DNA from: Rehaibacterium terrae | GTDB lineage: Bacteria > Pseudomonadota > Gammaproteobacteria > Xanthomonadales > Xanthomonadaceae | Assembly (NCBI RefSeq): GCF_014202935.1 | Contig: NZ_JACHHX010000002.1 | Location: forward strand, 68,857-132,856 | Direction of reading: 5' to 3' | DNA: 64,000 bases | Shown here: one piece after another, positions 35,867 to 45,784 of the stretch | Layout of the letters: every line of letters starts with the position of its first letter | Position numbering within the stretch: the first letter of the stretch is position 1 | Notes under the pieces: generated by a model | The model's database searches: none | What the model was told of the DNA's origin: nothing | Seen by the model: only the letters and a program-made list of their open reading frames with translations | Made by a program: the position numbers and the translations under genes

Positions 35867-36207
35867 GCCCGGCGGGCCTGCCCTGGTCGGCCGAGCAGCA
35901 GCGCCTGCTGGCGGCGATGGGCTATGCGCTGTATGCGCTGCGCGGGCCGGTGGGCGAGCCGGATGGGGCGGCAACGGCCCCGGCGCCGGCGGTGGCCGTG
36001 GACGCTATCGATTTCGACGATCCGCTGTTCCCGGCCCTGATCCGCGCCGCCGGCCTGCTGCCGGCGCGGCCGAGCGAATTCGACTGGCAGGGCTGGGCGC
36101 ATGCCGTCGGCCTGCCGCCGCTGGCCGAACTGCGCCGCGATCCGCAGGCCAAGCGCGCGTTGTGGCCGCGGCTGCGGCGCTGGCGGCGGGAGCGGGCGCG
36201 GCGATGA
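35863..36207 (+). CDS. Small conserved-position protein, candidate DNA polymerase III psi subunit
   Basis: 114 residues, overlapping pssA at its start and rimI at its stop (ATGA both times). The N-terminal segment QQRLLAAMGYALYALRGP resembles the clamp-loader-binding peptide of E. coli psi (LQQLGITQWSLRRP): a Leu/Gly helix end, an aromatic residue and LR-x-P. In E. coli holD lies directly before rimI, as here. The middle is acidic (AIDFDDPLFPALIRAAG), and the C-terminus is a very basic Arg-rich helix. HolC, the partner chi subunit, is encoded at 39.7 kb. The assignment rests on position and one short motif; otherwise a hypothetical protein. Confidence 0.45.
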   Translation: MSPAGLPWSAEQQRLLAAMGYALYALRGPVGEPDGAATAPAPAVAVDAIDFDDPLFPALIRAAGLLPARPSEFDWQGWAHAVGLPPLAELRRDPQAKRALWPRLRRWRRERARR

Positions 36208-36677
36208 GCGCCGTCCCGGCCGGCGCCGTCGCCGAGCTGCGGCCGATGCGCGAGGCCGAGATCGAGCTCGTCGCCGCCATCGAGCGGCGCGCCTACGAGT
36301 TTCCCTGGACCGCCGGCATCTTCCGCGACTGCCTGCGCGCCGGCTACGAATGCTGGGTGCTGGCGCTGGACGGGATGCCGGTCGGCTACGGCATCCTCAG
36401 CGCCGCCGCCGGCGAGGCGCACGTGCTCAACGTCTGTGTGGCGCCGGAGCATCAGGGGCGTGGCCTGGGGCGGCGCCTGCTGCACCGGCTGCTGGAGCTG
36501 GCGCGCTGGCACCGGGTCGAGCGGGTGTTCCTGGAGGTGCGGCCGTCCAATCCGGTCGCGATCGGGCTGTACGAACGCGCCGGCTTCAACGAGATCGGCC
36601 GGCGGCCCAACTACTACCCGGCCAAGGGCGGGCGCGAGGACGCCATCGTGATGGCGATGGAGCTGCTGCCGCCGTAG
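36204..36677 (+). CDS. rimI: Ribosomal protein S18 alanine N-acetyltransferase
   Basis: 157 residues from ATG 36204. GNAT motif A is VAPEHQGRGLGRRLLHRL; EVRPSNPVAIGLYERAGF is the RimI signature, followed by RRPNYYPA and EDAIVMAMEL. It acetylates the N-terminus of S18, and some homologues act more broadly. Translationally coupled to the preceding small gene. The 36678-36775 gap to the convergent valS holds no clear terminator. Confidence 0.9.
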   Translation: MSAVPAGAVAELRPMREAEIELVAAIERRAYEFPWTAGIFRDCLRAGYECWVLALDGMPVGYGILSAAAGEAHVLNVCVAPEHQGRGLGRRLLHRLLELARWHRVERVFLEVRPSNPVAIGLYERAGFNEIGRRPNYYPAKGGREDAIVMAMELLPP

Positions 36678-36775
36678 GCGCGTGCAGCGTCAGAGAAAGA
36701 CGAGGCGGTGGCACAGCCTGCGCTCTCCCTCGTTTCTCGCTCCTCTTCACTCGTCTCTCGCACTCCGCACCCCGG

Positions 36776-39562
36776 CTACAGCGCCGCCAGACGCTGCAAC
36801 TGTTCGCGCAGGCCGGCGAGCTGACGGGTCCATTCCCCGAGGCGCTGGCGCTCCTGCTCGACGACGGCGGCCGGGGCGTTCTGCACGAAGGTCGCGTTGC
36901 CGAGCTTGCCGTTGCACTTGGCGATCTCGCCCTCGACGCGCCGGATCTCCTTCTCCAGCCGCGCGCGCTCGGCGCCGACGTCGATCAGCCCGGCCAGCGG
37001 GATCAGCACGCGCAGCTCGCCGATCACCGCGGCGGCGGCCGGCGGGGCTTCGTCGCCGGGGTCGAGCCAGGCGATCGACGCCAGCCGGGCGAGGAACTTC
37101 AGCGCCGGCGCGAAACGCGCGCCGCGTTCGCGGTCGGCGGCCACGCCGCCGGCCAGCAGCAGCGGCACGGCGCGGCCCGGGGCGACGTTCATCTCGCTGC
37201 GGATGCGGCGGATGCTCGACACCACCGCCTTGAGCCACTCGATGTCGGCTTCGGCATCGCCGAAATCGGCGCTGAAATCGCGCGGCTCCGGGTACGGGCG
37301 GCGGCTGATGCTGTCCTCCGTCAGGCCCAGTTGCGGCGCCACCGACTGCCAGATCTCCTCGGTGACGAAGGGGATCAGCGGGTGCAGCAGGCACAGCAGC
37401 CGCTCCAGCACGAACAGCAGGGTGTGGCGGGTGCTGTCGGCGACGGTGCGGTCCTCGCCCTGGAGTGCGGGTTTGGCCAGCTCGAGGAACCAGTCGCAGA
37501 ACTCGTTCCAGGTGAACTCGTACATCGCCTGGCTGGCCAGATCGAAGCGGTAGGCGGCGAACTGCGCCTCGACCTCGCGCACGGCGTGGGCGAGGCGGGC
37601 CAGGATCCAGCGCTCGGCATCGGTCTGCGGCTGCGGCATGCCCTGCGCGGCGAAGCCCTCGCAGTGCATCAGGACGAAGCGCGCCGCGTTCCACAGCTTG
37701 TTGCAGAAGGCCTTGTAGCCCTCGCAGCGGCTGAGGTCGAACTTGATGTCGCGGCCGTGGGTGGCCAGCGAGGCGAAGGTGAAGCGCAGGGCGTCGGCGC
37801 CGAAGGCGGGGATGCCGTCGGGGAATTCCTTGCGGGTGGCCTGTTCGATCTTCGCCGCCATCTGCGGCTGCATCAGGCCGGTGGTGCGCTTGGCCACCAG
37901 CGCATCGACGCCGATGCCGTCGATCAGGTCGATGGGGTCGAGCACGTTGCCCTTGGACTTGGACATCTTCTGGCCGTCCTTGTCGCGCACCAGGCCGGTG
38001 ATGTAGACGTCCCGGAAGGGCACGCGGCCGGTGAAGTGGTCGGTCATCATGATCATCCGGGCGACCCAGAAGAAGATGATGTCGAAGCCGGTCACCAGCA
38101 CCGAGGTCGGCAGGTAGCGGTCGAAGCCGTACTTCTCCATCTCGGCCGGATCGGGCCAGCCGAGCGTGGAGTGCGACCACAGCGCCGAGCTGAACCAGGT
38201 TTCCAGCACGTCCTCGTCCTGGCGCAGCGGGTGTCCGGCGCCGAGGCCGTGCCTGCGGCGCACTTCCTCCTCGTTGCGGCCGACGTAGACCTTGCCCAGG
38301 TCGTCGTACCAGGCCGGGATGCGGTGGCCCCACCACAGCTGGCGGCTGATGCACCAGTCCTGGATGTTTTCCATCCAGTGGCGGTAGGTGTTGATCCAGT
38401 TCGGCGGCACGAAGCGCACCGCGCCGTTCTCGACCAGCTCCAGGCCGCGCGCGGCGAGCTTTTCCATGCGCACGAACCACTGGTCGGTGAGGTAGGGCTC
38501 GATCACCTGGCCGGTGCGGTCGCCGCGCGGCACCATCAGCTTGTGCGGCTCGACCTTGACCAGGAAGCCGCCGGCCTCGAGGTCGGCGAGCACCGCCTTG
38601 CGCGCCTGGTAGCGGTCGAGGCCGCGATACTTCGCCGGGGCGTTGTCGTTGATGGTGGCGGTCGGGGTGAAGATGTTGCGCAGCGGCAGACCATGCCGCT
38701 GGCCGATGGCGTAGTCGTTGAAGTCGTGCGCCGGGGTGATCTTGACGCAGCCGGTGCCGAACTCGCGCTCGACGTAATCGTCGGCGATGACCGGAATCTC
38801 GCGGTCGCACAGCGGCAGTTTCAGCGTCTTGCCGACCAGATGCGCGTAGCGCGCGTCCTCCGGGTGCACGGCCACGGCAACGTCGCCGAGCATGGTTTCC
38901 GGGCGGGTGGTGGCGACCTCCAGCGCACCGGTGCCATCGGCCAGCGGGTAGCGGATGGTCCACAGCTGGCCGTTCTCCTCCTCGTTGACCACTTCCAGGT
39001 CGGAGATCGCGGTCTGCAGCACCGGATCCCAGTTCACCAGCCGCTGGCCGCGGTAGATCAGGCCTTCCTCGTACAGGCGCACGAAGGTCTCGATCACGGC
39101 GCGGCTCAGGCCCTGGTCCATGGTGAAGCGCTCGCGGCTCCAGTCACCGGAGGCGCCGAGGCGACGCATCTGCCGGGTGATGGTGTTGCCGGACTCCTCC
39201 TTCCATCGCCACACACGCTCGATGAATTTCTCGCGGCCGAGGCTCTCGCGCGTCTCGCCCTTGCCTTCCAGCGCGAGGTTGCGGTTGACCACCATCTCGG
39301 TGGCGATGCCGGCGTGGTCGGTGCCGACCTGCCAGAGCGTGTCGAAGCCGCGCATGCGGTGGTAGCGGATCAGCGTGTCCATCAGCGTGTGCTGGAACGC
39401 GTGGCCCATGTGCAGGGTGCCGGTGACGTTCGGCGGCGGCAGCATGATGGCGTACGGCGTGCCCTGTCCGGTGGGCTTGAAGCAGCCGGTGCTTTCCCAG
39501 TGGTCGTACCACTTGGTTTCGAAGGTGCCGGGTTCGTAGCTCTTGGGCAGTTCGCGGGTCAT
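36776..39562 (-). CDS. valS: Valyl-tRNA synthetase
   Basis: 928 residues. The HIGH motif is [13 protein letters not shown] and the KMSKS motif is [12 protein letters not shown]. The CP1 editing domain lies between ([19 protein letters not shown]). The anticodon-binding domain and the C-terminal coiled-coil arm ([20 protein letters not shown]) complete the family layout. It charges tRNA-Val and edits threonyl errors. holC lies directly upstream in the same direction, separated by ~100 bp of short ACCGG repeats. Confidence 0.96.
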   Translation of the reverse strand: MTRELPKSYEPGTFETKWYDHWESTGCFKPTGQGTPYAIMLPPPNVTGTLHMGHAFQHTLMDTLIRYHRMRGFDTLWQVGTDHAGIATEMVVNRNLALEGKGETRESLGREKFIERVWRWKEESGNTITRQMRRLGASGDWSRERFTMDQGLSRAVIETFVRLYEEGLIYRGQRLVNWDPVLQTAISDLEVVNEEENGQLWTIRYPLADGTGALEVATTRPETMLGDVAVAVHPEDARYAHLVGKTLKLPLCDREIPVIADDYVEREFGTGCVKITPAHDFNDYAIGQRHGLPLRNIFTPTATINDNAPAKYRGLDRYQARKAVLADLEAGGFLVKVEPHKLMVPRGDRTGQVIEPYLTDQWFVRMEKLAARGLELVENGAVRFVPPNWINTYRHWMENIQDWCISRQLWWGHRIPAWYDDLGKVYVGRNEEEVRRRHGLGAGHPLRQDEDVLETWFSSALWSHSTLGWPDPAEMEKYGFDRYLPTSVLVTGFDIIFFWVARMIMMTDHFTGRVPFRDVYITGLVRDKDGQKMSKSKGNVLDPIDLIDGIGVDALVAKRTTGLMQPQMAAKIEQATRKEFPDGIPAFGADALRFTFASLATHGRDIKFDLSRCEGYKAFCNKLWNAARFVLMHCEGFAAQGMPQPQTDAERWILARLAHAVREVEAQFAAYRFDLASQAMYEFTWNEFCDWFLELAKPALQGEDRTVADSTRHTLLFVLERLLCLLHPLIPFVTEEIWQSVAPQLGLTEDSISRRPYPEPRDFSADFGDAEADIEWLKAVVSSIRRIRSEMNVAPGRAVPLLLAGGVAADRERGARFAPALKFLARLASIAWLDPGDEAPPAAAAVIGELRVLIPLAGLIDVGAERARLEKEIRRVEGEIAKCNGKLGNATFVQNAPAAVVEQERQRLGEWTRQLAGLREQLQRLAAL

Positions 39563-39572
39563 GGGCTGGAGG

Positions 39573-39664
39573 CCTTGGTAACCGGTAATGGGGAGACGGC
39601 AACCGGAGAGCGGCGGCGGAACCAGGCGATCCTGTTCCCGGCTGCCGGTTTCCGGTTCCCGTCG
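39573..39664. repeat. Short ACCGG-type repeats between holC and valS
   Basis: The gap is made of variants of GGTAACCGGTAA and GGAACCGGA on both strands (TTGGTAACCGGTAATGGGGA on the left, GCCGGTTTCCGGTTCCCGTC on the right). The two ends are roughly inverted copies. A related block lies on the other side of holC at 40104-40228. Confidence 0.55.
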
Positions 39665-39665
39665 T

Positions 39666-40091
39666 CTACATGTCGTACTTGTTCAGGACGAAGCCACGCG
39701 CCTGGTACTCGCGCCAGCGCTGGCGCAGCGGGCCGCGCGCCGATTCGTCGGCCGGCACCACTTCCAGCACGCGCTGGTAGTCGCCGGGCGCAATGCCGTC
39801 GCGCAGGTTGATCACCAGCGACCGCGACGGCGGGTCGTGTCCGGGCGCGGCGATCAGCACCGCGGCCTCGTCCTCGTCCTCGTCGGCGCCGGCGATCTGG
39901 TGCGGGATGTAGGCATTCTCGTCGAAAGCCCACAGCAGGTCGTCCAGCGCCTCGGCCTGCGCGGCATCGCGCGCCAGGATCAGCGTCGGCTGGCCGGCCT
40001 CGTGGGCCTTGCGCGCCAGCTCGCAGACCAGCAGCAGCGGATTCTCGCGGAAGCGCGGCTTGGCGATCAGGTAGAAGTCGGCGCGGGACAT
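39666..40091 (-). CDS. holC: DNA polymerase III chi subunit
   Basis: 141 residues from ATG 40091 ([14 protein letters not shown]). The family features are present: the N-terminal DFYLI strand, [19 protein letters not shown], the [18 protein letters not shown] motif and the C-terminal YRQRGF-like end ([16 protein letters not shown]). It links the clamp loader to SSB through the psi subunit. It sits between pepA and valS, as in many gammaproteobacteria. Confidence 0.9.
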   Translation of the reverse strand: MSRADFYLIAKPRFRENPLLLVCELARKAHEAGQPTLILARDAAQAEALDDLLWAFDENAYIPHQIAGADEDEDEAAVLIAAPGHDPPSRSLVINLRDGIAPGDYQRVLEVVPADESARGPLRQRWREYQARGFVLNKYDM

Positions 40092-40103
40092 GGCTGAAGG
40101 CAT

Positions 40104-40228
40104 GGGAACCGGAAACCGGGAGCCGGTGACCGCAGAGCAGGGGGCTTCAGGGGGTGAAGGCGCATGGAGGGACGAGGGTTTTCCGGTTACCGGCTCCTGG
40201 TTCCCGATTCCCGATTACCGGTTACCGG
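40104..40228. repeat. Heptamer-like repeats between pepA and holC
   Basis: GGAACCGGAAACCGGGAGCC on the left and GGTTCCCGATTCCCGATTAC on the right form tandem 7-bp variants (GATTCCC, GGTTACC), with inverted symmetry between the two ends. Similar blocks flank valS and precede dsbC. It gives no coding potential. Confidence 0.6.
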
Positions 40229-41696
40229 CCCTGTCCATCAACCACTGGCTGAGCAACCCCACCGGCCGCCCGGTCGCCATGCCCTTGCGGCCCTCCTCGG
40301 AGCCGGAGCCGGCGATGTCCAGGTGCGCCCAGCGCCGGCCTTCGGTGAAGCGGGCGAGGAAGCAGCCGGCGGTGATCGCGCCGCCCCAGCGGCCGCCGAT
40401 GTTGTAGACGTCGGCGAAGGTGGAGTCGAGCAGCGGCTGGTAGTCGTCCCACAGCGGCAGGCGCCAGGCGCGGTCGTGCACGTGCTGGCCGGCGGCGAGC
40501 AGCTCGTCGGCGAGGTCGTCGTGCTTGCTCATCAGGCCGGTGGCGACCTTGCCCAGCGCGATCATGCAGGCGCCGGTGAGGGTGGCGACGTCGACGATCG
40601 CGGCCGGCTCGAACTTCTGCACGTAGGTCAGCGCGTCGCACAGCACCAGACGGCCTTCGGCGTCGGTGTTGCCGACCTCGATGGTCTTGCCGGACATCGA
40701 GGTGAGCACGTCGCTGGGACGGTAGGCGTTGCCGTCAGGCATGTTCTCGACCGCGGCCAGCACGGCGACGAGATTCAGCGGCAGGCGATTCCTGACCGCG
40801 GCGACGAAGGTGCCGAACACGGCGGCGGCGCCGCACATGTCGTACTTCATCTCCTCGATGCCGCCCTGCACCTTGAGGTTGAGGCCGCCGGAGTCGAAGG
40901 TCAGGCCCTTGCCGACCAGCGCATAGGGTCTGGCCTCGCCGGCGCCGTTCCAGCGCAGCACGATCAGCTTGGGCGGGTTGGCCGAGCCGCGCGCCACGGC
41001 GAGCAGCGCGCCCATGCCGAGTTTTTCCATGTCCTCGCGCTCGAGCACGTCGCACTCGGCGCCGGCGTGTTCGGCGGCGAAGGCGCGGGCGCGTTCGGCG
41101 AGGTAGGCCGGGTTGCAGATGTTCGGCGGCAGGTTGCCCAGCTCGCGGGCGGCCTCGACACCGGCGGCGATGCCCACGCCGGTGTCGAGGGCGGGCCGCA
41201 GCGCGGCCTCGCCGTACACGGTCACCTGGCGCAGCCCGGGGCCCTCGTCCTTGACCGGCTTGGTGGCGGTGTAGCGGTAGGCGGCATGGTCGGCGGCGAC
41301 CACGGCCTGCTGCACGGTCCAGGCGGCGTCGCGGCCGGAGACTTCGCACTCGCTCAGGGTCAGCAGCGCGTGCCGCGCCGGGCCGTCCTTGAGCGCCTTC
41401 ACCGCCTCGCCGACCGCCTTGAGCCAGGCGCCGGCGTCGAGCTTGTCGCGCTCGCCCAGGCCGACCACCAGCACCCGCGGCGCCTTCACGCCCGGCAGGT
41501 CGTGCAGCAGTGCGGTGCGGCCGGCCTTGCCGGTGACGTCGCCGCGGGCGATGAGCCGCTTGAGCCGGCCGCCGCTGGCGTCGTCCAGCGCGTCGCCGGC
41601 CGGCGTGAGAGTGCCGTCGGCGTACAGGCCGAGCACCACGCAGTCGGTCTCGGCGGCGGCGGGGGCGGGGCGGTTCAGGTCGAATTCGAGGGCCAT
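40215..41696 (-). CDS. pepA: Leucyl aminopeptidase (cytosol aminopeptidase)
   Basis: 493 residues from ATG 41696; an in-frame ATG six codons upstream was not favoured. The M17 metal-binding motifs are [27 protein letters not shown] and the hallmark [14 protein letters not shown]. It cleaves N-terminal residues with two bridging metals. In E. coli PepA also binds DNA as an accessory factor in XerCD recombination at cer, and xerD is in this window, but that role is not shown here. It is divergent from lptF across 261 bp. Confidence 0.93.
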   Translation of the reverse strand: MALEFDLNRPAPAAAETDCVVLGLYADGTLTPAGDALDDASGGRLKRLIARGDVTGKAGRTALLHDLPGVKAPRVLVVGLGERDKLDAGAWLKAVGEAVKALKDGPARHALLTLSECEVSGRDAAWTVQQAVVAADHAAYRYTATKPVKDEGPGLRQVTVYGEAALRPALDTGVGIAAGVEAARELGNLPPNICNPAYLAERARAFAAEHAGAECDVLEREDMEKLGMGALLAVARGSANPPKLIVLRWNGAGEARPYALVGKGLTFDSGGLNLKVQGGIEEMKYDMCGAAAVFGTFVAAVRNRLPLNLVAVLAAVENMPDGNAYRPSDVLTSMSGKTIEVGNTDAEGRLVLCDALTYVQKFEPAAIVDVATLTGACMIALGKVATGLMSKHDDLADELLAAGQHVHDRAWRLPLWDDYQPLLDSTFADVYNIGGRWGGAITAGCFLARFTEGRRWAHLDIAGSGSEEGRKGMATGRPVGLLSQWLMDRAGNR

Positions 41697-41957
41697 GTGT
41701 GAAGTTCCGTACAATCGCGGTCGTGTTCCGCGGCGGGTGTGGCGCCCGGGCGGACGCGACCGGAGCAGTCGCGTCGCCGATCAAGCACGCAGGTGATTGA
41801 TCAACCGGGAGGGGGTGGGCACAGTAGCCGGTCCCGGGTCGACCGGGCCGCTGCCAAGCCGCCAGTCTACTAAACGCCGCCCCCGCCTTCATGCCCTGGC
41901 CGTGGGCTGGAAGCCGCTCCCGTTCCGGACGCCCACCTGCCTGCCTCCGTTGCCCTG

Positions 41958-43037
41958 ATGCTGATCGAGCGCTACCTCGTCCGCGACTTCATCGCCACCT
42001 TCGCCGCCAGCCTGCTGGTGCTGGCGATGGTGAGCCTGGGCGGCATCGTCACGGCCCTGCTGTCGGAGATCGCGCGCGGCAAGCTGCCGGCCAGCCTGCT
42101 GCTCTCGCAGCTGGGGCTGCGCTCGGTCGGCTACTTCTCGCTGATGCTGCCGCTGGCGTTGTTCCTCGGCCTGCTGCTGGCGATCGGCCGGCTGTACCGC
42201 GACTCGGAGATGGCGGTGCTGGCCTCGGTGGGCCTGGGGCCGCGCCAGCTGTTGCGGCCGGTGGCGATGCTGACCGTGCCGGTGGCGCTGCTGGTGGGGC
42301 TGTGCTCGCTGTGGGCGGCGCCCAAGGCGCTGGACCACTCGCAGCGGATGATCGACCAGGCCAACCGCTCGCTGCTGGTGGCCGGGCTGGAGCCGGGCCG
42401 GTTCATCGAGCTGCCCGGCGGCGGCGGCGTGCTCTACGTCGGCGAGATGTCCGACGACGGCACCCGTTTCGGCCGGCTGTTCCTGCAGTCCGAGAAGGAC
42501 GGCCGGGTGGATGTGACCACGGCCCGTGCCGGCGAGCTGTTTCTCGACGGCGGCGAGGAGCGCTACCTGCAGCTGTATGATGGCTTCCGCGCCGAGGGCG
42601 AGCTGGGCGCGCGCGAGTACCGGCTGATGCGCTTCGCCCGCAACGAGATCCGCCTGCCCGACCGTGCCGGTGACGTGGTCCGCGACGAGGTGCGCATCCG
42701 CAGTCTGCGCAGCCTGTTGCCCGATGCCGCCCCGGAGGCACGCGCCGAGCTGCACTGGCGGCTGGGCGCGCCGCTGGCGACGCTGGCGCTCGGCCTGCTC
42801 GCCCTGCCGCTGGCGCGCAGCGAGCCGCGCCAGCCGCGCTACGGCCGGGTGCTGTTCGCCCTGCTGGCCTACCTGCTCTACACCAATCTGCTGATCCTGT
42901 CCCGCGCCTGGCTGGGGAGCGGGCAGATCCCGCTCTGGCTGGGCGCCTGGTGGGTGCACCTGCCGGCTTTCGCGATCGGGGCGTGGCTGCTGCTCACCGA
43001 TGGCCAGGTGGCGCGGCCGCGGAGGGCGCGCGCATGA
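41958..43037 (+). CDS. lptF: LPS export ABC permease LptF
   Basis: 359 residues. The YjgP/YjgQ fold is visible: about three N-terminal membrane helices, a periplasmic beta-jellyroll (residues ~140-260) and three C-terminal helices (HWRLGAPLATLALGLLALPLARSEP). With LptG and the LptB ATPase it extracts LPS from the inner membrane. lptG overlaps its stop (ATGA). The 261-bp upstream gap holds a TACAAT at 41710-41715 that could be a -10 box. Confidence 0.92.
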   Translation: MLIERYLVRDFIATFAASLLVLAMVSLGGIVTALLSEIARGKLPASLLLSQLGLRSVGYFSLMLPLALFLGLLLAIGRLYRDSEMAVLASVGLGPRQLLRPVAMLTVPVALLVGLCSLWAAPKALDHSQRMIDQANRSLLVAGLEPGRFIELPGGGGVLYVGEMSDDGTRFGRLFLQSEKDGRVDVTTARAGELFLDGGEERYLQLYDGFRAEGELGAREYRLMRFARNEIRLPDRAGDVVRDEVRIRSLRSLLPDAAPEARAELHWRLGAPLATLALGLLALPLARSEPRQPRYGRVLFALLAYLLYTNLLILSRAWLGSGQIPLWLGAWWVHLPAFAIGAWLLLTDGQVARPRRARA

Positions 43038-44131
43038 CGCTGCGCCCGCGCATCCACGATCTGTACGTCGCCAGGACGGTGCTGCTGTCGCTGGCGGCGG
43101 CCTGGGGCGTGCTGCTCGGCTTCGACCTGATCATCGCCTTCGCCGACGCGCTGAACTCGGTCGGCGAGGGCGATTACACCGCTGGCCATGCCGTGCTGTA
43201 CACGCTCAACACGCTGCCGCGGCGCGCCTACACCCTGTTTCCGACCGCCGCGGTGATCGGCTGCCTGCTCGGCCTGGGTGGGCTGGCCGCGACCTCCGAG
43301 CTGACCGCGCTGCGTGCGGCCGGATTGTCGCGCCTGCGCATCTGCGCCGGCGCTGCGCTGGCGCTGGGCGTGGTCACCGCCGGCATGGTGGTGGTCGGCG
43401 AGACGGCCGGCCCGGAGGGCGACCAGCGCGCCCAGGCGCTGGCCACCGCCGCCAAGTCGCGCGACATGATCCTGGCCCGCTTCTCCGGCCTGTGGGCGCG
43501 CGAGGGCGACGTCTTCCTCAACGCCCGCACCGGCGTGCAGCGCGGGCGCAGCGGCGAGGGCTGGGTCGAGCTGGAGGACGTGCGGCTGTACGAGTTCGCG
43601 CCCGACGGCCGGCTGCTGTCGCTGGCACAGGCGCGCATCGCCGAGCACCGCGCCGGCGAGTGGACCCTGCGCGAGGTGCGTCGCACCCGGTTCGGCGAGC
43701 GCGAGGCGACGCTGGAGGAGCGGGCCGAGGAGCGCTGGGCCTCCTCGCTCGATGCGGGGACGCTGGCCGCCAGCATGGTCCGTCCGCGCTACCTGACCAC
43801 CGCCCAGCTCGGCGCCACCATCGAACACATGCGGCGCAACGGCATCGATCCCGGCCCCTACGCGGTGGCCTACTGGGAGCGCTGGTTCTACCCGCTCAAC
43901 GTGCTGGCACTGTGCCTGGCGGCGATGCCGTTCGCCTTCGGCCAGCTGCGCTCGGGCGGCTTCGGCAAGCGGCTGTTCGCCGGCATCGTGTTCGGTCTGA
44001 GTTTCTTCCTGCTGGAGCGGCTGGCGGTGAACCTGGCCAGCGTCTACCGCATCGACCTGCGCCTGGCCCACCTGCTGCCGCCCTTGCTGGTGCTGGCGAC
44101 CAGCTGGCTGCTGTTCCATCGCCGCGTCTGA
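43034..44131 (+). CDS. lptG: LPS export ABC permease LptG
   Basis: 365 residues from ATG 43034. Same fold as LptF, with six membrane helices and a periplasmic jellyroll (residues ~130-260). The conserved C-terminal WERWFYPLNVLALCLAAMPF motif is present, then RSGGFGKRLFAGIVFG. It forms the LptB2FG extractor with LptF. It converges on an RDD gene only 21 bp away. Confidence 0.92.
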   Translation: MTLRPRIHDLYVARTVLLSLAAAWGVLLGFDLIIAFADALNSVGEGDYTAGHAVLYTLNTLPRRAYTLFPTAAVIGCLLGLGGLAATSELTALRAAGLSRLRICAGAALALGVVTAGMVVVGETAGPEGDQRAQALATAAKSRDMILARFSGLWAREGDVFLNARTGVQRGRSGEGWVELEDVRLYEFAPDGRLLSLAQARIAEHRAGEWTLREVRRTRFGEREATLEERAEERWASSLDAGTLAASMVRPRYLTTAQLGATIEHMRRNGIDPGPYAVAYWERWFYPLNVLALCLAAMPFAFGQLRSGGFGKRLFAGIVFGLSFFLLERLAVNLASVYRIDLRLAHLLPPLLVLATSWLLFHRRV

Positions 44132-44152
44132 ACCGGTCGCGGCCCGCGCCGC

Positions 44153-44599
44153 CTACCCTCGCGCGGGTTTCGGCAGGCGTACCAGCACGGTGTCGGCGGC
44201 CAGGTCGTGCAGGCCGCGGCGTTCGTCGTCGATCAGGCTCCACAGCAGCGCCAGTCCGAGGCTGAGGCTGGCGACCGCATAGCGCCGCCACAGCATGGCC
44301 ACGCCGGCGGGGCGGCCGTCGGCGGCGACCACTTTCAGCCGCCACGGCCGCATCCCGAGGGTCTGGCCCCCGCGCCGCCACGACAGTACCGCGTAGGCGC
44401 CGGTCACCGCCCACAGCAGGGCCAGCTCCAGCCAGGCGCCGGGGCTGCCCGGGGTCACCGGCACGCCGCCGCGCAGGGCATAGACCACGGCGCTGGTCAG
44501 CAACCACAGCGCCAGCACGGGCAGGGCGTCGTAGAGCAGGGCGAGCAGACGCCAGCCGAGGTGGGCGGGGCGGGCGGCGGTGTCGGGAGTCGAGGCCAT
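44153..44599 (-). CDS. RDD family membrane protein
   Basis: 148 residues from ATG 44599. The RDD pattern is partly visible: LLALLYDALPVLAL in the first helix, GGQTLGMRPWRLKVV after the second, and a C-terminal DDERRGLHDLAADTVLV. Three membrane helices are predicted. RDD proteins are implicated in Na+/H+ or other transport in a few bacteria, but no function is assigned here. It is divergent from xerD with only 30 bp between start codons. Confidence 0.85.
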   Translation of the reverse strand: MASTPDTAARPAHLGWRLLALLYDALPVLALWLLTSAVVYALRGGVPVTPGSPGAWLELALLWAVTGAYAVLSWRRGGQTLGMRPWRLKVVAADGRPAGVAMLWRRYAVASLSLGLALLWSLIDDERRGLHDLAADTVLVRLPKPARG

Positions 44600-44629
44600 C
44601 GCGACAGGATAGCCGTTAAGCTTCGGCGC

Positions 44630-45583
44630 ATGCCTGCTTCCACCCCCGCCGACCGCCGTCTGCGCGCCCGGGCGATGCCGCCGGCCCCTGCGCCCGACCA
44701 GCGTCTGATCGACGATGTTCTCGACCGTTTGTGGGCGGAAGCCGGCCTGGCGCGACAGACGCTGGCCAGCTACCGGCGCGATCTGGACGGGCTGGCGCGC
44801 TGGCTGGGCGGGCACGACGGCGGGCTGCGCGGGGCCGGCCGCGAGCGCCTGTTCGCCTACCTGGCCGAGCGCACCGCGCAGGGCTACTCGGCGCGCAGCA
44901 ACGCCCGCCTGTTGTCGGCCTTGCGCGCCTTCTACGGCCAGTTGCTGCGGCGCGGCGAGATCGCCGTCGATCCGACCGCCCGGCTCGATCCGCCCAAGCT
45001 GCGCAAGGCCCTGCCCAAGGCGCTGTCCGAGAGCGAGGTCGAGGCCCTGCTGCTGGCGCCCGACATCGGCACTCCGTTGGGCCTGCGCGACCGCGCCATG
45101 CTCGAACTGATGTACGCCACCGGCCTGCGCGTGAGCGAGCTGGTCGGTCTGCCGACGGTCGCGGTCAACCTGTGCCAGGGCGTGCTGCGGGTGCTCGGCA
45201 AGGGCGGCAAGGAGCGGCTGGTGCCGCTGGGCGAGGAGGCCCAGCACTGGCTGGAGCGCTACCTGGCCGAAGCGCGGCCGCTGCTGGCCGGGCAACGGAC
45301 CCTGGCACCGCTGTTCCTCAACCGGCGCGGCAAGGCGCCGAGCCGGCAGCAGTTCTGGAACACGGTCAAGGCCTGTGCGCTGCGTGCCGGCATCGACCCG
45401 GCGCGGGTCAGCCCGCACGGCCTGCGCCACAGTTTCGCCACCCATCTTCTCAACCACGGCGCCGACCTGCGCGCGCTGCAGATGCTGCTCGGCCACAGCT
45501 CGCTCTCGACCACCCAGATCTACACCCTGGTGGCCAGGGAGGGGCTCAAGCGGCTGCACGAGCGGCATCATCCGCGCGGCTGA
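44630..45583 (+). CDS. xerD: Site-specific tyrosine recombinase XerD
   Basis: 317 residues. The N-terminal SAM-like core-binding domain (QTLASYRRDLDGLARWL) is followed by the catalytic domain with the RKHRHY set: Arg in ATGLRVSEL, Lys in GKGGKERLVPL, His/Arg in HGLRHSFATHLL, His in LGHSSLSTTQ and Tyr in QIYTLV. With XerC it resolves chromosome dimers at dif. Start chosen at 44630; an N-terminal ~20-residue basic extension is not conserved. dif itself was not found in this window. Confidence 0.93.
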   Translation: MPASTPADRRLRARAMPPAPAPDQRLIDDVLDRLWAEAGLARQTLASYRRDLDGLARWLGGHDGGLRGAGRERLFAYLAERTAQGYSARSNARLLSALRAFYGQLLRRGEIAVDPTARLDPPKLRKALPKALSESEVEALLLAPDIGTPLGLRDRAMLELMYATGLRVSELVGLPTVAVNLCQGVLRVLGKGGKERLVPLGEEAQHWLERYLAEARPLLAGQRTLAPLFLNRRGKAPSRQQFWNTVKACALRAGIDPARVSPHGLRHSFATHLLNHGADLRALQMLLGHSSLSTTQIYTLVAREGLKRLHERHHPRG

Positions 45584-45596
45584 GGGGGTGATTCGG

Positions 45597-45712
45597 AGCC
45601 CGGAACCCGGAGCCCGGACCCCGGCAAGCGGCAAGGGCGTGAAACATCGGTCGTCGCCGCGGCCTGCGGCGAGGCAGTGCTTGTCCCGAGCCCCGAGCCC
45701 CGAGTCCATGCC
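45597..45712 (+). repeat. GAGCCCGG/GAGCCCC heptamer repeats before dsbC
   Basis: The xerD-dsbC gap contains runs of GGAGCCCGGAACCC-type 7-mers on the left (45595-45625) and GAGCCCCGAGCCCCGAGTCC at 45690-45709. It resembles the blocks around holC and one inside purL (48420-48460). They may be slippage-prone intergenic spacers. Confidence 0.6.
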
Positions 45713-45784
45713 AAAATCCCGGGAACCCCACCGGCCGGCCGCTGTCACACCGGCCCAGACCGACGCTTTCGCAAGGATCCGCCC

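Noticed and set aside
36101-39811. 1236-codon open frame antisense to valS
   Set aside because: Same reason: the complementary frame is a complete valyl-tRNA synthetase with HIGH and KMSKS motifs.
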